Made by a program: the position numbers and the translations under genes
Assembly: GCA_014607495.2 (NCBI GenBank)
Contig: CP053157.1
Location: 11,098,001-11,162,000, forward strand
DNA length: 64,000 nt
Origin: Carposina sasakii
Lineage: Eukaryota > Arthropoda > Insecta > Lepidoptera > Carposinidae
Reading direction: 5' to 3'
Shown: piece by piece, positions 18,101 to 30,100 of the stretch
How positions within the stretch are numbered: position 1 is the stretch's first letter
How the letters are laid out: every line of letters starts with the position of its first letter
Notes under the pieces: generated by a model
The model's input: the letters and a program-made list of their open reading frames with translations, nothing else
The model's database searches: none
What the model was told of the DNA's origin: nothing

Positions 18101-21100
18101 GTTTTTGCCGATAATATTAGGTATATTTTACGCCCCTAAATTATCGCTAGTCCATTACCAAACACACTGTATATTTCATTTATAAAACTGTTATAGTTAA
18201 ATAACTTGGGCCCTCAATCCTGACGCTTGCATAAAGTCGCATCGTCTAAATCTCAGAAAGTATGATTCTGGGATAAAAATGTTTATTATAAACCTATTGA
18301 GCCCAATTAGATAACTAGTTGTTCCCATTTGAAGATAAGTCGCGTAAAGTAAATTCTAAACTATATCATTAGACACCACGTACAAAAGATTACATCTAAC
18401 TCTACAATCGCGTAAGATAGATAATAAAATCTCTACTATATTGATATGCTATACTTCTAAATATCACGTTTGCTTTTTTGCGCAAATGAGAATCAAATTA
18501 CCAGGCATGCATGAAACGTGAAGAGGTTCCTTTGTGAGCAACTTGTCGACATTGCAAGGCAAACTGGAGAACGCGTCCTGGGGCATACGACCTCAGACTG
18601 CAACTGCATTGCGGCAATCCCAACTTTAAGATAAGAATTCACGGTTGCCATTGCTTTAGCACACCGTATCTGTGTTGCAAGTAGGATGGATTTTAATTCT
18701 TGTTGGCTCGTGGCTAAAGTTTGGATTTCTCCGCTGGAGGTGTTTTAAGAATGTTGAAATAGCTGGAAGCACCTGCAGGAACGTTATAAGGAGACGGGTT
18801 CTTTGTTTCTCGGTCCTTGCATCAGTAATGCGATACCTACATGCTTCGCCAAGGCATAGGTGTACTAAATGTGTAGGATGTTCCTAGATAATAGGTTGTT
18901 TGTAAAGAAAGTCATCCTTTCTAGTGAAACTTTGCTTTTGTTGTTTTTGCCGTATTTAATTAATTTCTACAAAAATAAGTACTAGAGCCAAAAACTAAAA
19001 TATGAAACGCGCACGTAAGTATAGGTAGGTACACTCAGTGGGTAAGTACTTACCAATATGGTAATTATATAGCAAGCTATGAATAACATTCTCTTTCTGT
19101 CACTTCCCAAACGAATGCCATGTCACAGCCCTTGATGCTGTGTGATAAAAATATGACGAGATTACCATTGAACATGAAGCACCTACATGGAAGATTGACA
19201 TCACAAAACAATCGTTACATAAACATTAGATAGTAGTCACAGTTGTGGCATTCAACCGTGCCGAATAATAAACGTGACTGATATCGACGCAGGCGCAGGA
19301 TTAGCTGCATTGCATTCTTTTAGGGCGTAGTTTTATTTTACTTGTATTTCCGATTAGCATGCCCAAGAAAGAATTTAGAAGAGGCCTAATGAATTTGACA
19401 CTGTGATCGTCAATGTACCAAATGTAGCGCAGTAATGGTCAATATGCCAAATGTAGCGCAGTATGACCCAATCACTGGTTAACATTTCCCTGTTATTCCT
19501 CTATGCCTGCACCTATCACCAGTAAAATCAACCAAATCGCTAAAACGGCGACATATTTTCTATGAGTAAAAGATAAAGTAATCCTGGATTATGGATCGAG
19601 ATGTGGTGTAAGAGAGTGGGTTTAATAGGAGCTTTACAATCAGATTCACTGCTCGCATGTTCCCGGCAGCCATTATGTCCCAATCTATGTGAAAGATCAT
19701 CACCTCAGCATCAGTAGCATGCCGTCCGCGACTCACGTATGTCGCGCTTTTTGTGGCGCCTAAATGTCAAAATTCGCGACAAAATGACGTTTCACACTTC
19801 AAGCTGACATTGAAACTCGCGTCGCGCCGTGCGCGATATATAACCCGCGGTTGCGAGCATGGCGTTTAAATTCAGGTGGGGTCTTATCGCAAAATTTTGA
19901 CGTTTCGTGTGGCTATATATCAATTCAATTACCGATTCAGTGTTGAACGTAATAAAGTTCATTTTACTTTCGCAATGGTATCACCACTTCCACGAGTTGT
20001 CCAAGAGACACGTCGCGCGCGGGTTCTGAATCTCTGTCACTGCCATGCTCGCATTTGGTGACTGGAAACACGCGCGCGGTTGATAAAAAAAACCCGCGTC
20101 GCGTTTATGCCATGCTACCCGTGCTGATCATAGGAAAATTGGCTAATCGAAAACATATTCCACACAACCGAACTTAGAACCTCTTAGACTTACTTAGCTA
20201 GGAGAGCTTATAAAATTACTTTGCAAGCTACAAAAGAATGGTATAGCAATGTGGTCTATATGTTTATAGCATACCAATGCAGTAAAATATATCTGAGACA
20301 TGTAAACAAATGAGATACTATACGTTGTGAGACATAAAAGTCGCGAGTTTTCCTCATGAGAAAATGGACAAATCGACTATAACTGCAGAGCTATAACCAC
20401 CATTTATATAAATAAAGAGGTAGCTCTTTTGTCTCTGTATGAAAATAATAACACAGATCAGAATGAATCACGGTGAGAATCATATGTGAAATATTTAAAG
20501 ATAGTATAAATTGCTTTTGTCATAGTATCATAAAGGGGTCTTTAACAATGTCATCATTTTACAAGCGACAGCGAAGACGCAAAGTTATCGAACCATTTCC
20601 TCCAATAGCAGGTGTTCACTTAGAGCGTTCCTTGAATGACGTGATGAAGTCTAATCGCTATTTGTGTAAATGTTTCGATAAATTTGCGAACTTCGCTGTC
20701 ACTCTTGAAATTGTTACATTGACCCCCAAGGAGTGAAAGTACATACAGGTATAAGTGAACAACGTCTATAGATAAAAATATTAGGGGAGAGTTGGATATT
20801 ACCGCACGGTTGATAATTCCGCACATCAGCATATATCAAAAACCATCCACTAGTTTTGCGATATAGTGCATAAACATCGAAGGTCGACATGCCTACACAC
20901 TACCCCGCGCATCGCCGGTACTTTCCGGGCGACGATGGAGATAGCATGTCTTGCAGAAGTTTTTTCCGTCATTCCTTATAAAATTTCGTACATACTTTTC
21001 ATAAGAGGTAAGTGATACTGTGTTATTATAATACTTTGATACCATACATTTTTAAATCTTATACAATGTAGAATTAATGTTACTTATACGTTTTTACATA

Positions 21101-24100
21101 CTTTAAACTTTTCAATATTATTTGGAAGTTAAAAATTAAAATGACCAAGTTTGACAATATCGCGCTCCGGGGCGCGAAATACTCAACTATGAAAAAAACA
21201 TACATACAAATCAACATAGTATAATTCAATTATATTTTCGTTTTAGATGGATGAATCTGTGCCAAGGAATAAGAAATGGGATCTAGAAAATATGAACATT
21301 AAAATAATAATAAATAATTCAAGATTTTCTTACATAGGTATATGTCATACTTTATATAGGCAGTGATCTAATTTTTCAAACAGGGTTTGAGTACCCTTGG
21401 GGTTTCCTTAACTTCTTGTAAAAAATATTTGATTATTTGTACACATTTTTTTTTTTTTTGGTTACTTACTAATTTATGTGGGTACTATTTCATCAAACCT
21501 AAGCACGGTATTATCGAACCAGTTTGACAATACCACGCTTCTAAAGGTTTTTTAATTTTACCATAATTAATTTCTATTTCAACTTTGGATTTTTTTGTCA
21601 TACGGTATGTGTACCTGAATAAATGTTCTACTAATTATAGCATTTTGTTTAATTTAATATCAAACGTTTTCCTAATTATGGACCCAAGTCCTTAGGGGCT
21701 CGATTTTAAAATAGATACTCTAATAACAATCCCAATGATTCTACATTAACTATTTCATTAATGAAATGCGGAATCGAGTCCACTAATGTTTATAATAATG
21801 AGTACTTAGATAGGTATTTGTGTGACGTTATGACGTAGGATTTATATTTATAACCATTACATTATGTCTAAGTCATAAGTACTTTGTTTATTTTATAAAT
21901 ATACAATCGAGTAGTTAGGTAGAGTACCTACTACGAGTACCTACGTTTTATATAAATGTGGTGGTGCGTAAATCTATAATTATTTTCTCTAGATTTATGT
22001 TGTTCTATACAAAAGATTTCAACGGGTGTCTATACTTTCTTCTGAATATTAAAATGCAAATCGGAAATCATTAAGTAAAATGTCTATTAAATTTATGTAG
22101 TTACATTAACAGATCCATTAAAAATAATAGCTTATTGACAAACCAATAAAACACAATGAGAAAATAACGGAAGTTACTAACTTTTAGAAAGAAGGTATCA
22201 TTGGTGTTTGTTTAAATACTCATTTTAGTTCTGTGCCTTCGGCTTGACCTTTCGGAGATTACCTATCACTACCTTTCTCATGCATGAGTTAGTTACCTAC
22301 GAGTTACACCTGTGAGAGCATAGTGGAGCGCGGGGTGAGGGGCGTCGACCCCGCGCGGGCGGGCGCCGCGGCAGGCCCTAGCGAGCGGGAGGAGCGCGCT
22401 CTTCAGTACGCTGTCATTTACCACGCAGTGTGCATGTTTATTACCACAAAATTAACGTTGCGAAACGTTCGGTTATTTTCATACAAGGATTCTGTATCAG
22501 TGAATGTGATTGTTCCTGTCAACTAAGGATTCATTTCTACTGGATACAGTGAGTATGAATTTATTTGTTATATCTGTGAGAGCACCTACCATATAGGTAT
22601 TTATAATTATTTCCCAATAGTAGAGAAATTGATACGGTATCTTATACAAGGTTAAACCTATGTAAAACTCTATTATCAGGGTTGGTTTATTTATTTATTT
22701 TTTTTCTATATTTTCTTTTGTTATTCCAGTGCAATCGCTAATTAAAATTATTTCAGATGAAGTGAATTGTTAAGGTACTATTTAGCGTTCGCAAGTAAAA
22801 GTTATGCCTATACTGTTCGGTCTCATGTACCGCAGCCTAGCCAGTCGCAGCCAACGGCTCGTGACACGCAGCCGACGGCTCGTGAGCCGCAGCCGACCGG
22901 CTCGTGAGCCGCAGCCGACCGGCTCGTAACCCACAGCCGACGTCTCGTGACCCGCAGTCGACGGCTCGTGAGCCGCAGCCGACCGGCTCGTGAGCCGCAG
23001 CCGACCGGCTCGTAACCCGCAGCCGACGGCTCATCAGCCGCAGCCGACGGCTCGTCAGCCGCATCCGACCGGCTCGTGAGCCGCAGCCGACCGGCTCGTG
23101 ACCCGCAGCCGACGGCTCATCAGCCGCAGCCGACGGCTCGTCAGCCGCAGCCGACCGGCTCGTGAGCCGCAGCCGACCGGCTCGTGACCCGCAGCCGACG
23201 GCTCATCAGCCGCAGCCGACGGCTCGTCAGCCGCAGCCGACCGGCTCGTCAGCCGCAGCCGACCGGCTCGTCAGCCGCATCCGTCCGGCTCGTCATCCGC
23301 AGCCGTCCGGCTCATCAGCCGCAGCCCACTGACTCGCCATCGCAGCTGACCGGCTCGTTAGCCGCAGCCGACCGGCTCATTACTCGCAGCTGACCGGCTC
23401 ATTAGTCGCAGCGGACCGACTCATTAGTCGCAGCCGACCAGCTCATTAGTTGCAGCTGACCGGTTTATTGGTAGCAGCCAACCGGCTCGATAGCCGCAGA
23501 CGACCGACCCAGCAGCCGCTGCCTGCCGTCTTATTAGTCGCAGCCATCCGGCTAGTCAGACTTAGCCCACCAGGCTTGATACCTGCAATCTTACGGCCCT
23601 GGTATCTGAGCTGCAAGGGCCTTACGTTTCGCTCCAATAGATCATTGTTATTAAGTTGGCTGATATAACTTATCTTTGCTTCAGATGGCGAAGCAGAGAG
23701 GTTCCATCACCATGGGAGAGCTTCTGGAAGAGGCTGACGAAATACCAGAAGATAATGAGATTCTCGAACGGGTGAAGATGTTAGCACAGGAATTTTTGCC
23801 AGATGGCTGGACAAATTGGGAGGTGCTGAAATTGACCAAGGAGGATGTCCTAGGCGGAGCAATAGAACCCCAAATTCTGAACAAGATTAGGTTCTGTTTA
23901 CCTACAGTGGATCTAGCAAGGGCATTTGACCCAGAAATTTCACATCTCTCAGAAAAAACATTGAAGGCTATGAAGCTGAAATTGCTTAATTGGGCGTTTG
24001 CTAGAGCACTAATTTTAAGTCCTCCTGCTCTATCAAATAGGATTCGTGGCTCAGCCGCGGCTACCGAAATTTTCAAAGCAGCCACGAAGTATATTAAGCC

Positions 24101-27100
24101 ACAGATCATCTCCCGGGGAGAGGCAGAGAGAATTCTTGAAACAGAGTCAGAATCGGGTGGGAGAAAGAGACGATACTCACCTTTCTCAAGTAGCCTGTCC
24201 CGATCAAAGCGTTCAAAAGTAGACGAACTAGAGATAAAAATGAACAACATGTTCGGTACTATAATGGCAGAAATTAAGAAGGCAAAGCCACGTAAACGTC
24301 CCTGTGTATTGCAATCCAGCGATGATGAAGAAAGTTGGGAGGAAGACAAAGAAAACAGAGAGGAATTGTCGTCATATGCAGATTCTGAAGACTCGGAAGC
24401 GGAGTTGGTAGAATCTCAAGCTCTTCAGTACAACCCGAGAGTGACTGAAGCAGAGCCAAGGATTCCGGAACCGGCTAAAGACATTAAGCTGGATGGAATA
24501 TCATGCCAAAGGCTGGGCTCGGATGGCTGGAACCGGGTTAGGTATAAAGACGTAGAGAAGAAACTTCATGCCGCTCCAGTATTTTCGGCGTTAAAAGTAA
24601 ACACAGAGTTATATGGTTTAGGGTCTCAAGGGTCCAAACTACTAGAAATTCAAGATGGGATGCTTGGCACGATTTCCCATGGCCTGTTAAAGCAAGGTAA
24701 AGCTCTGGTTGAAGAATTAAAAGATTTGGTGAATGAATTCCCTGAAACGGAGGAGCGAATTCAAAAGATTATTAATGAGTCGAATTATAAGACAGTATCA
24801 GATGACCTACTACAATATGTTTGCGCGCACCGAGCCGAAACGATTGACATGAGAAGAAAATATTTTAAGCCCAAGAGTGAGGCTCTTAAAGTGAGAGTCA
24901 CTGAGATACCACCATCATCAACACACTTGTTTGATGAAAAGAAGTTTTCGAACCTTGCTAAAGATGTAGGAGGAGCATCACATATCTTCTATTCTCGCCA
25001 TAATAAAATTACATTTCCTACTAAGCAGAGCTTTCGAAAACAATATCACACGGGAAGCCGCAATACTACGCGCTCCGCGACGTATACAGCACGATCTGGA
25101 CAAGTGTACTCTTCAAGAGGAAGAAAGCCATCAAAAAAGGGACATTCTTCTACTAGAGGAAAACCCCATCGTCATCAATCAACCAGGGAGATCCGGAGGT
25201 CAAATTTCAGGCGTTGACAAGTTCCAAGGGGGCCAGCTGCAGCATTATGTGAGTCGGTGGCAAAGGTTAAATGCCCCAATCACAATACAAAGAATTATTA
25301 CCGGTTACTCAATACCATTTATTCAGAAGCCCCCTTCAGTTACCTTCAGGAAGTCCGTCCTAAAAAGATTCAAAACAAGAAGCTCATCGGCAATGTCCAA
25401 GGAAATAAGCAACCTTTTGAAATCCGATATCATAGAGGAAGTGACAACCAAAACAGGATTCTTATCTCGAATGTTCTTAATTCCAAAATCGGACGGAAAT
25501 GTCAGACAGATTTTCGATCTTCGAGGACTGAACAGTTATCTCGATCCAAAACATTTTCGTTTGATAAACCAAAGGCAAGTACCGTACTTCCTTCAAGAGA
25601 GGGATTATATGGGGAAACTGGATATTTCGCAGGCGTATTTTCATATTCCAATAAAAGAGAGCCACAGAAGATACCTCGCCTTCATGTACAAAGGAAAACT
25701 ATGGCAAATGAAATGTCTCCCTTTCGGATTATCAAGTGCCCCGTTGATATTTTCCCGAATAAGCAATTGGCTGGCTGGTCACCTAAGAGATCGAGGAATT
25801 CGCGTTTTGGTCTATCTCGACGACTTTCTACTAGCTCATCAAAATCCGGTAACCTTGTCAGGCCAGCTAGAATATACTGTCAGTCTCTTCCAGAGTCTAG
25901 GATGGTCGGTAAACCTGAAAAAGTCAATTCTAAAACCAACACAGGAGATAGAATTTCTAGGAGTTGTTTGGGACACAGAAAGGAATCTGAAAAGGTTACC
26001 AGAAAAGAAACTAAAACGCTTGAGGCAAGATATTACGAAAATAATTCAAGACGAGCAATGGTCTTGGGATCAAGGGACTTCTCTTATAGGAAGGCTGGGA
26101 TTTGCAGCAAACGTTACGCCTCTAGGTCGCCTTTTCTCGAGACACCTTCAAAGAGCATCCTTACACCTTTCAGAGCTCCACCGAAAGCAAAAGTTTTTAG
26201 TCCCAGAACAGGCAATGAAGGATTGTCTGTGGTGGAAAGAAAATATGTCCAACCCAGGAACGATTTTCGATCCCGAACCGTCAATCTTCATGACTACGGA
26301 TGCTTCCGACGACGGATGGGGAGTTCATATAGGCGATCAGTATTCATCAGGGATCTGGAACAAGGATCAGATGTCCTGGCATATAAACAGGAAAGAACTT
26401 TATACGGTCCTCTTAGGATTACTGGCAAACAAGGAGGCTATAAAAGGAAGATCGCTTATGTTGCAGGTGGACAACAGAACGGTGGTGGCTTATTTGAGAA
26501 ATCAGGGAGGGACAAAGTCAGTGATTCTACTGGAGTTATCAAAGAAGATTTTGTTGCTTTGTCATCGTTTAGTCATAAATATCGTTCCTTTTTATATCCC
26601 CGGCCGGTACAATACGATAGCGGACAGACTTTCCAGGCACCAAGTTCTACCCGATTGGCATCTAAGCAAAGACATTGTGGGGATCATATTTCAGAAATGG
26701 GGAACTCCGGAAGTGGACCTCTTTGCAACCTACGCTTCCAAGGTAGTTCCACAGTACGTCTCAATAGATGTCAGGGATCGCCCGGTCACTATACACAAAC
26801 GCCTTCAGCCGTCGATGGGCATTCAAGCTGGCTTGGATATTTCCCCCCCCACCATTAATTCCCAAAGTTCTCCATCATCTGAACTCAGCGAGAGGGTTGT
26901 ACCTGGTTGTAGTCCCGAGATGGAAGAACGTATTTTGGAAATCAGACCTGAAGAGAAGAGCAGTAGCACCTCCGTTCCAGATTCACGACACATATCAACA
27001 CCTAGTCGACCTGTCGACCAATCTTCCCCCTCCAAAAGCGCAGGACCTTCTTTTAGAGGTCTGGAAGATACAAGGTGGGGTACACTAGCATCTGAGTTAC

Positions 27101-30100
27101 AACAAGAAGATTTGTCCTTACTGCAGGGGGCTTGGAGAGAATCGACTTGGAAAACGTATAGTTCGGCCTGGAAACAATGGGTCGAATGGTGTAAGCAACA
27201 TGGTGCAAGGCCTAGTCGGCCTGGTCCTATAGATGTCGCATCTTATTTAGGTTTTCTGTTTAGAATTAAGAAATTAGCATACTCATCAATATTGGTCCAT
27301 AAGTCCGCAATAATGTCCTTGGCCGATCCGGAGCAGGAGTCTTGTCCAAACTCACACCCCCTGGTGTCGTCAATGCTGAAAAGTATTCGTTTAAAGAGCC
27401 TACCCCTAAAAAAGGACAAATGTACGATCTGGGACATTCAAGATCTTGTAGGCTGGCTGAGATCTCATCCCCCAAATAAAAACAGTATCTTTCAAGTTTC
27501 TCGTCATGTCGCTTTTCTTCTTTTATTGGCGTCTGGGCGCAGAATACACGATTTGACTTTGCTACTTATAGACTCGGATCATTGTTTGATTGAGACCTCT
27601 TCTATTACGCTATGGCCAAAATTTGGCTCTAAAACCGATAATGGAAAATTTCGTCAATCGGGATGGGGTCTATCCAGCTCACATGAACCAATCTTTAACT
27701 TAGTCGACTGGATAAAAAGCTTAATCGAGGTGTCGTCCGAAAGGAGAAACGCAAGAAAGGACTTATTAAGCCTCTTTATAACTACCAGAGGAGAAGTGAA
27801 AGCAGCTTCCAGATCAGTGATAGCGGGCTGGTTGAAGACAGTTTTTCAAGATTTAGGGATTAATTGTAGCCCTGGATCCATACGCTCCGCGGTAGCATCC
27901 TCAGACTTTGAAAATAACGTCCCTTTAGATTATATTTTGAGGAGAGGTAACTGGCGTGGCCAGCAAAACTTCTTTAAGCATTACTGCAAAGTTGTAAGGA
28001 AGCAACAATGTCTCGGTGGATCCGACAATCCTGCATCTTCGTCCTTTGTTGCAATAGACTAGATTTAAGGTGGTTGACCACAATAAAAGTGTATTTTTGT
28101 TTTATGAGGACAGGTACCTCTTTGTTTAAAGTGATTGAAATAAGTTTATTACTGCCAGTGTTTTATGTGCTTGTTTAAGACTGATTATTAAATGTTTGAT
28201 CTCAAATGTTAAGATTGTTTAATAGAATATAGTTATTATTAAGTTCGTTCGTAGCTTCTATGGTAAACTGGTAACCTGAATGTTCCTATTAAGGCGGTCA
28301 GTCTGCAAGTGTACTTTGAATTTAATTATCTTGTTTTATTAAATAATAAAGTGGTTTTGTTCCATTTTATATTTTTATTTTCTAATATTACCTTTATTTG
28401 AGTCACAGTACGCTGATATGGGCGCCGGCAGATAGTAGACACTTCTCCGAAAGGTCAAGCCGAAGGCACAGAACTAAAATAAGACAGTTTTCCACCCCGG
28501 AGGGAAGAAAACAGTTATTTTAGGTCTTGCCGAGGCTTGACCTGAGTAAGGCCTTGCCGGCTCTTATCTTTTGGGAGTACTGAAGAGCGCGCTCCTCCCG
28601 CTCGCTAGGGCCTGCCGCGGCGCCCGCCCGCGCGGGGTCGACGCCCCTCACCCCGCGCTCCACTATGCTCTCACAGGTGTAACTCGTAGGTAACTAACTC
28701 ATGCATGAGAAAGGTAGTGATAGGTAATCTCCGAAAGGTCAAGCCTCGGCAAGACCTAAAATAACTGTTTTCTTCCCTCCGGGGTGGAAATACTCATTAA
28801 TTACTAAAGACAATATTTAATGGCAAATTCTACGGAAGTGTTGGTTCCCAGCGAAAGTAGTCAGACAATGGGTAGGTAAGTTGGTAATTGACTATCTCTC
28901 TGTGTGTAGCGGCGAAAGTGTGGCATGTGGACAATATCGACGATAGAGGAAGTTCTACATGCGCCGCAACATGTGCTTTCAGCTACAAGGAAACTTAACA
29001 GCCAAATGGGATCGAAAATAAAAGAAGGGCTCGGCTATGATGAATTAGTTTAAGTTAAAATTATTGGTTGGTTGTTTCGGATAGCGTACGTAACTACCCA
29101 ACTTCTTCTTTTCTAGGTCCCTCTTGAGAGTCAGCGCGCTTTTAGGTAATATAACTGTTATATTATAATTACTTTATTTTGGCAGGATCCAGATGAAAAG
29201 AGGCCTATTTGGCGGTTACATATTGCACAAAACGTGTCTGCCAGGCACTAAATAGAGTGCATAGCACTTCTTTACTTATCTTATATCTTTGCCTCCTATT
29301 AGGTATATCCGTTTCGACCTACGTCTTCTACGTTTCTGCCAAAGAGGTTTCTGCCCTATTTGTCTTGTTTTGTTTTCACCCTTAGCTATAAAGCTATTAA
29401 TAACAGTGGTTCTATAGCGAGCTAATATCCAAGATTAATGTAAAGTAATCAAGGACTCTATAAATTTAATTTTCAGGCGAAGTTTTCTTTGAATAAATGC
29501 AAAAACTTTCACGAGACTTTCCCATCGTCCAGCTATTTGCTACGTTATCTAGTGTTGTAGCGAACCGATCGATGAACTCAAGTTGAAAGAACGTCTCGCT
29601 CGGATGCATGGAAGAGACGATCTTTTTTATCGATACACCTCGATCTTATTCCTTCTCTGTTACAGTGCAGAATAAATATTATGTAAGTTTTCTGTGCGTG
29701 GGAATGCCAGATTTATTTGTATTGAGTGAAATAATGGGTTAATTGATGCGTGTCGAAATTGTCACTACACTGTGGCAAGCAGTCATTATGTATTGATGTG
29801 AAATAAATTCTAGTTTGCCGATTATGTTGATGTAGCAGTAACTTGTTACTTTAGTAGATATTTTATATTCAAATCGGGCCATGAGGTGGGAAGTTCCTAT
29901 GTTTCACAGTTTTCAATCATATTTTATGCATATTATAATCTTACCATGACTAATAACAATAAGTGAACTAGAATCCTTCCTTGACAGTTGGGCAAAAATA
30001 CATGTGCAAAGAATATACTTACTCTCTAACATGTGATACTTAGGAAATCAAAAAATGAAACTTAAAGTGGTGTTCATCCACCACGGGCCTTACCCTCTGC

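Larger units (their letters stand above)
22222..28790 (+). mobile_element. DIRS-type tyrosine-recombinase retrotransposon
   Basis: The layout is left inverted terminal repeat (core 22241-22409), tandem-repeat leader, gag-like ORF (23685-25217), RT/RNase H and tyrosine recombinase frames (25249-28062), internal complementary region (28445-28543), then right inverted repeat (28577-28745, extended to about 28790). The two cores are exact reverse complements over 169 bases. The internal region has two halves, one complementary to the left extremity and one to the right, which is the hallmark of the DIRS group, where it templates the circular intermediate. Integration uses the recombinase, so no target duplication is expected, and none is evident. 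ITR identity suggests a recent insertion. Confidence 0.93.

Noticed and set aside
22837..23668. Arginine/serine-rich open frames on both strands
   Set aside because: They come from the 22-bp tandem repeat, which lacks stops in several frames.
23681..24349. 222-codon minus-strand frame
   Set aside because: Shadow of the DIRS gag frame; no protein-like motif.
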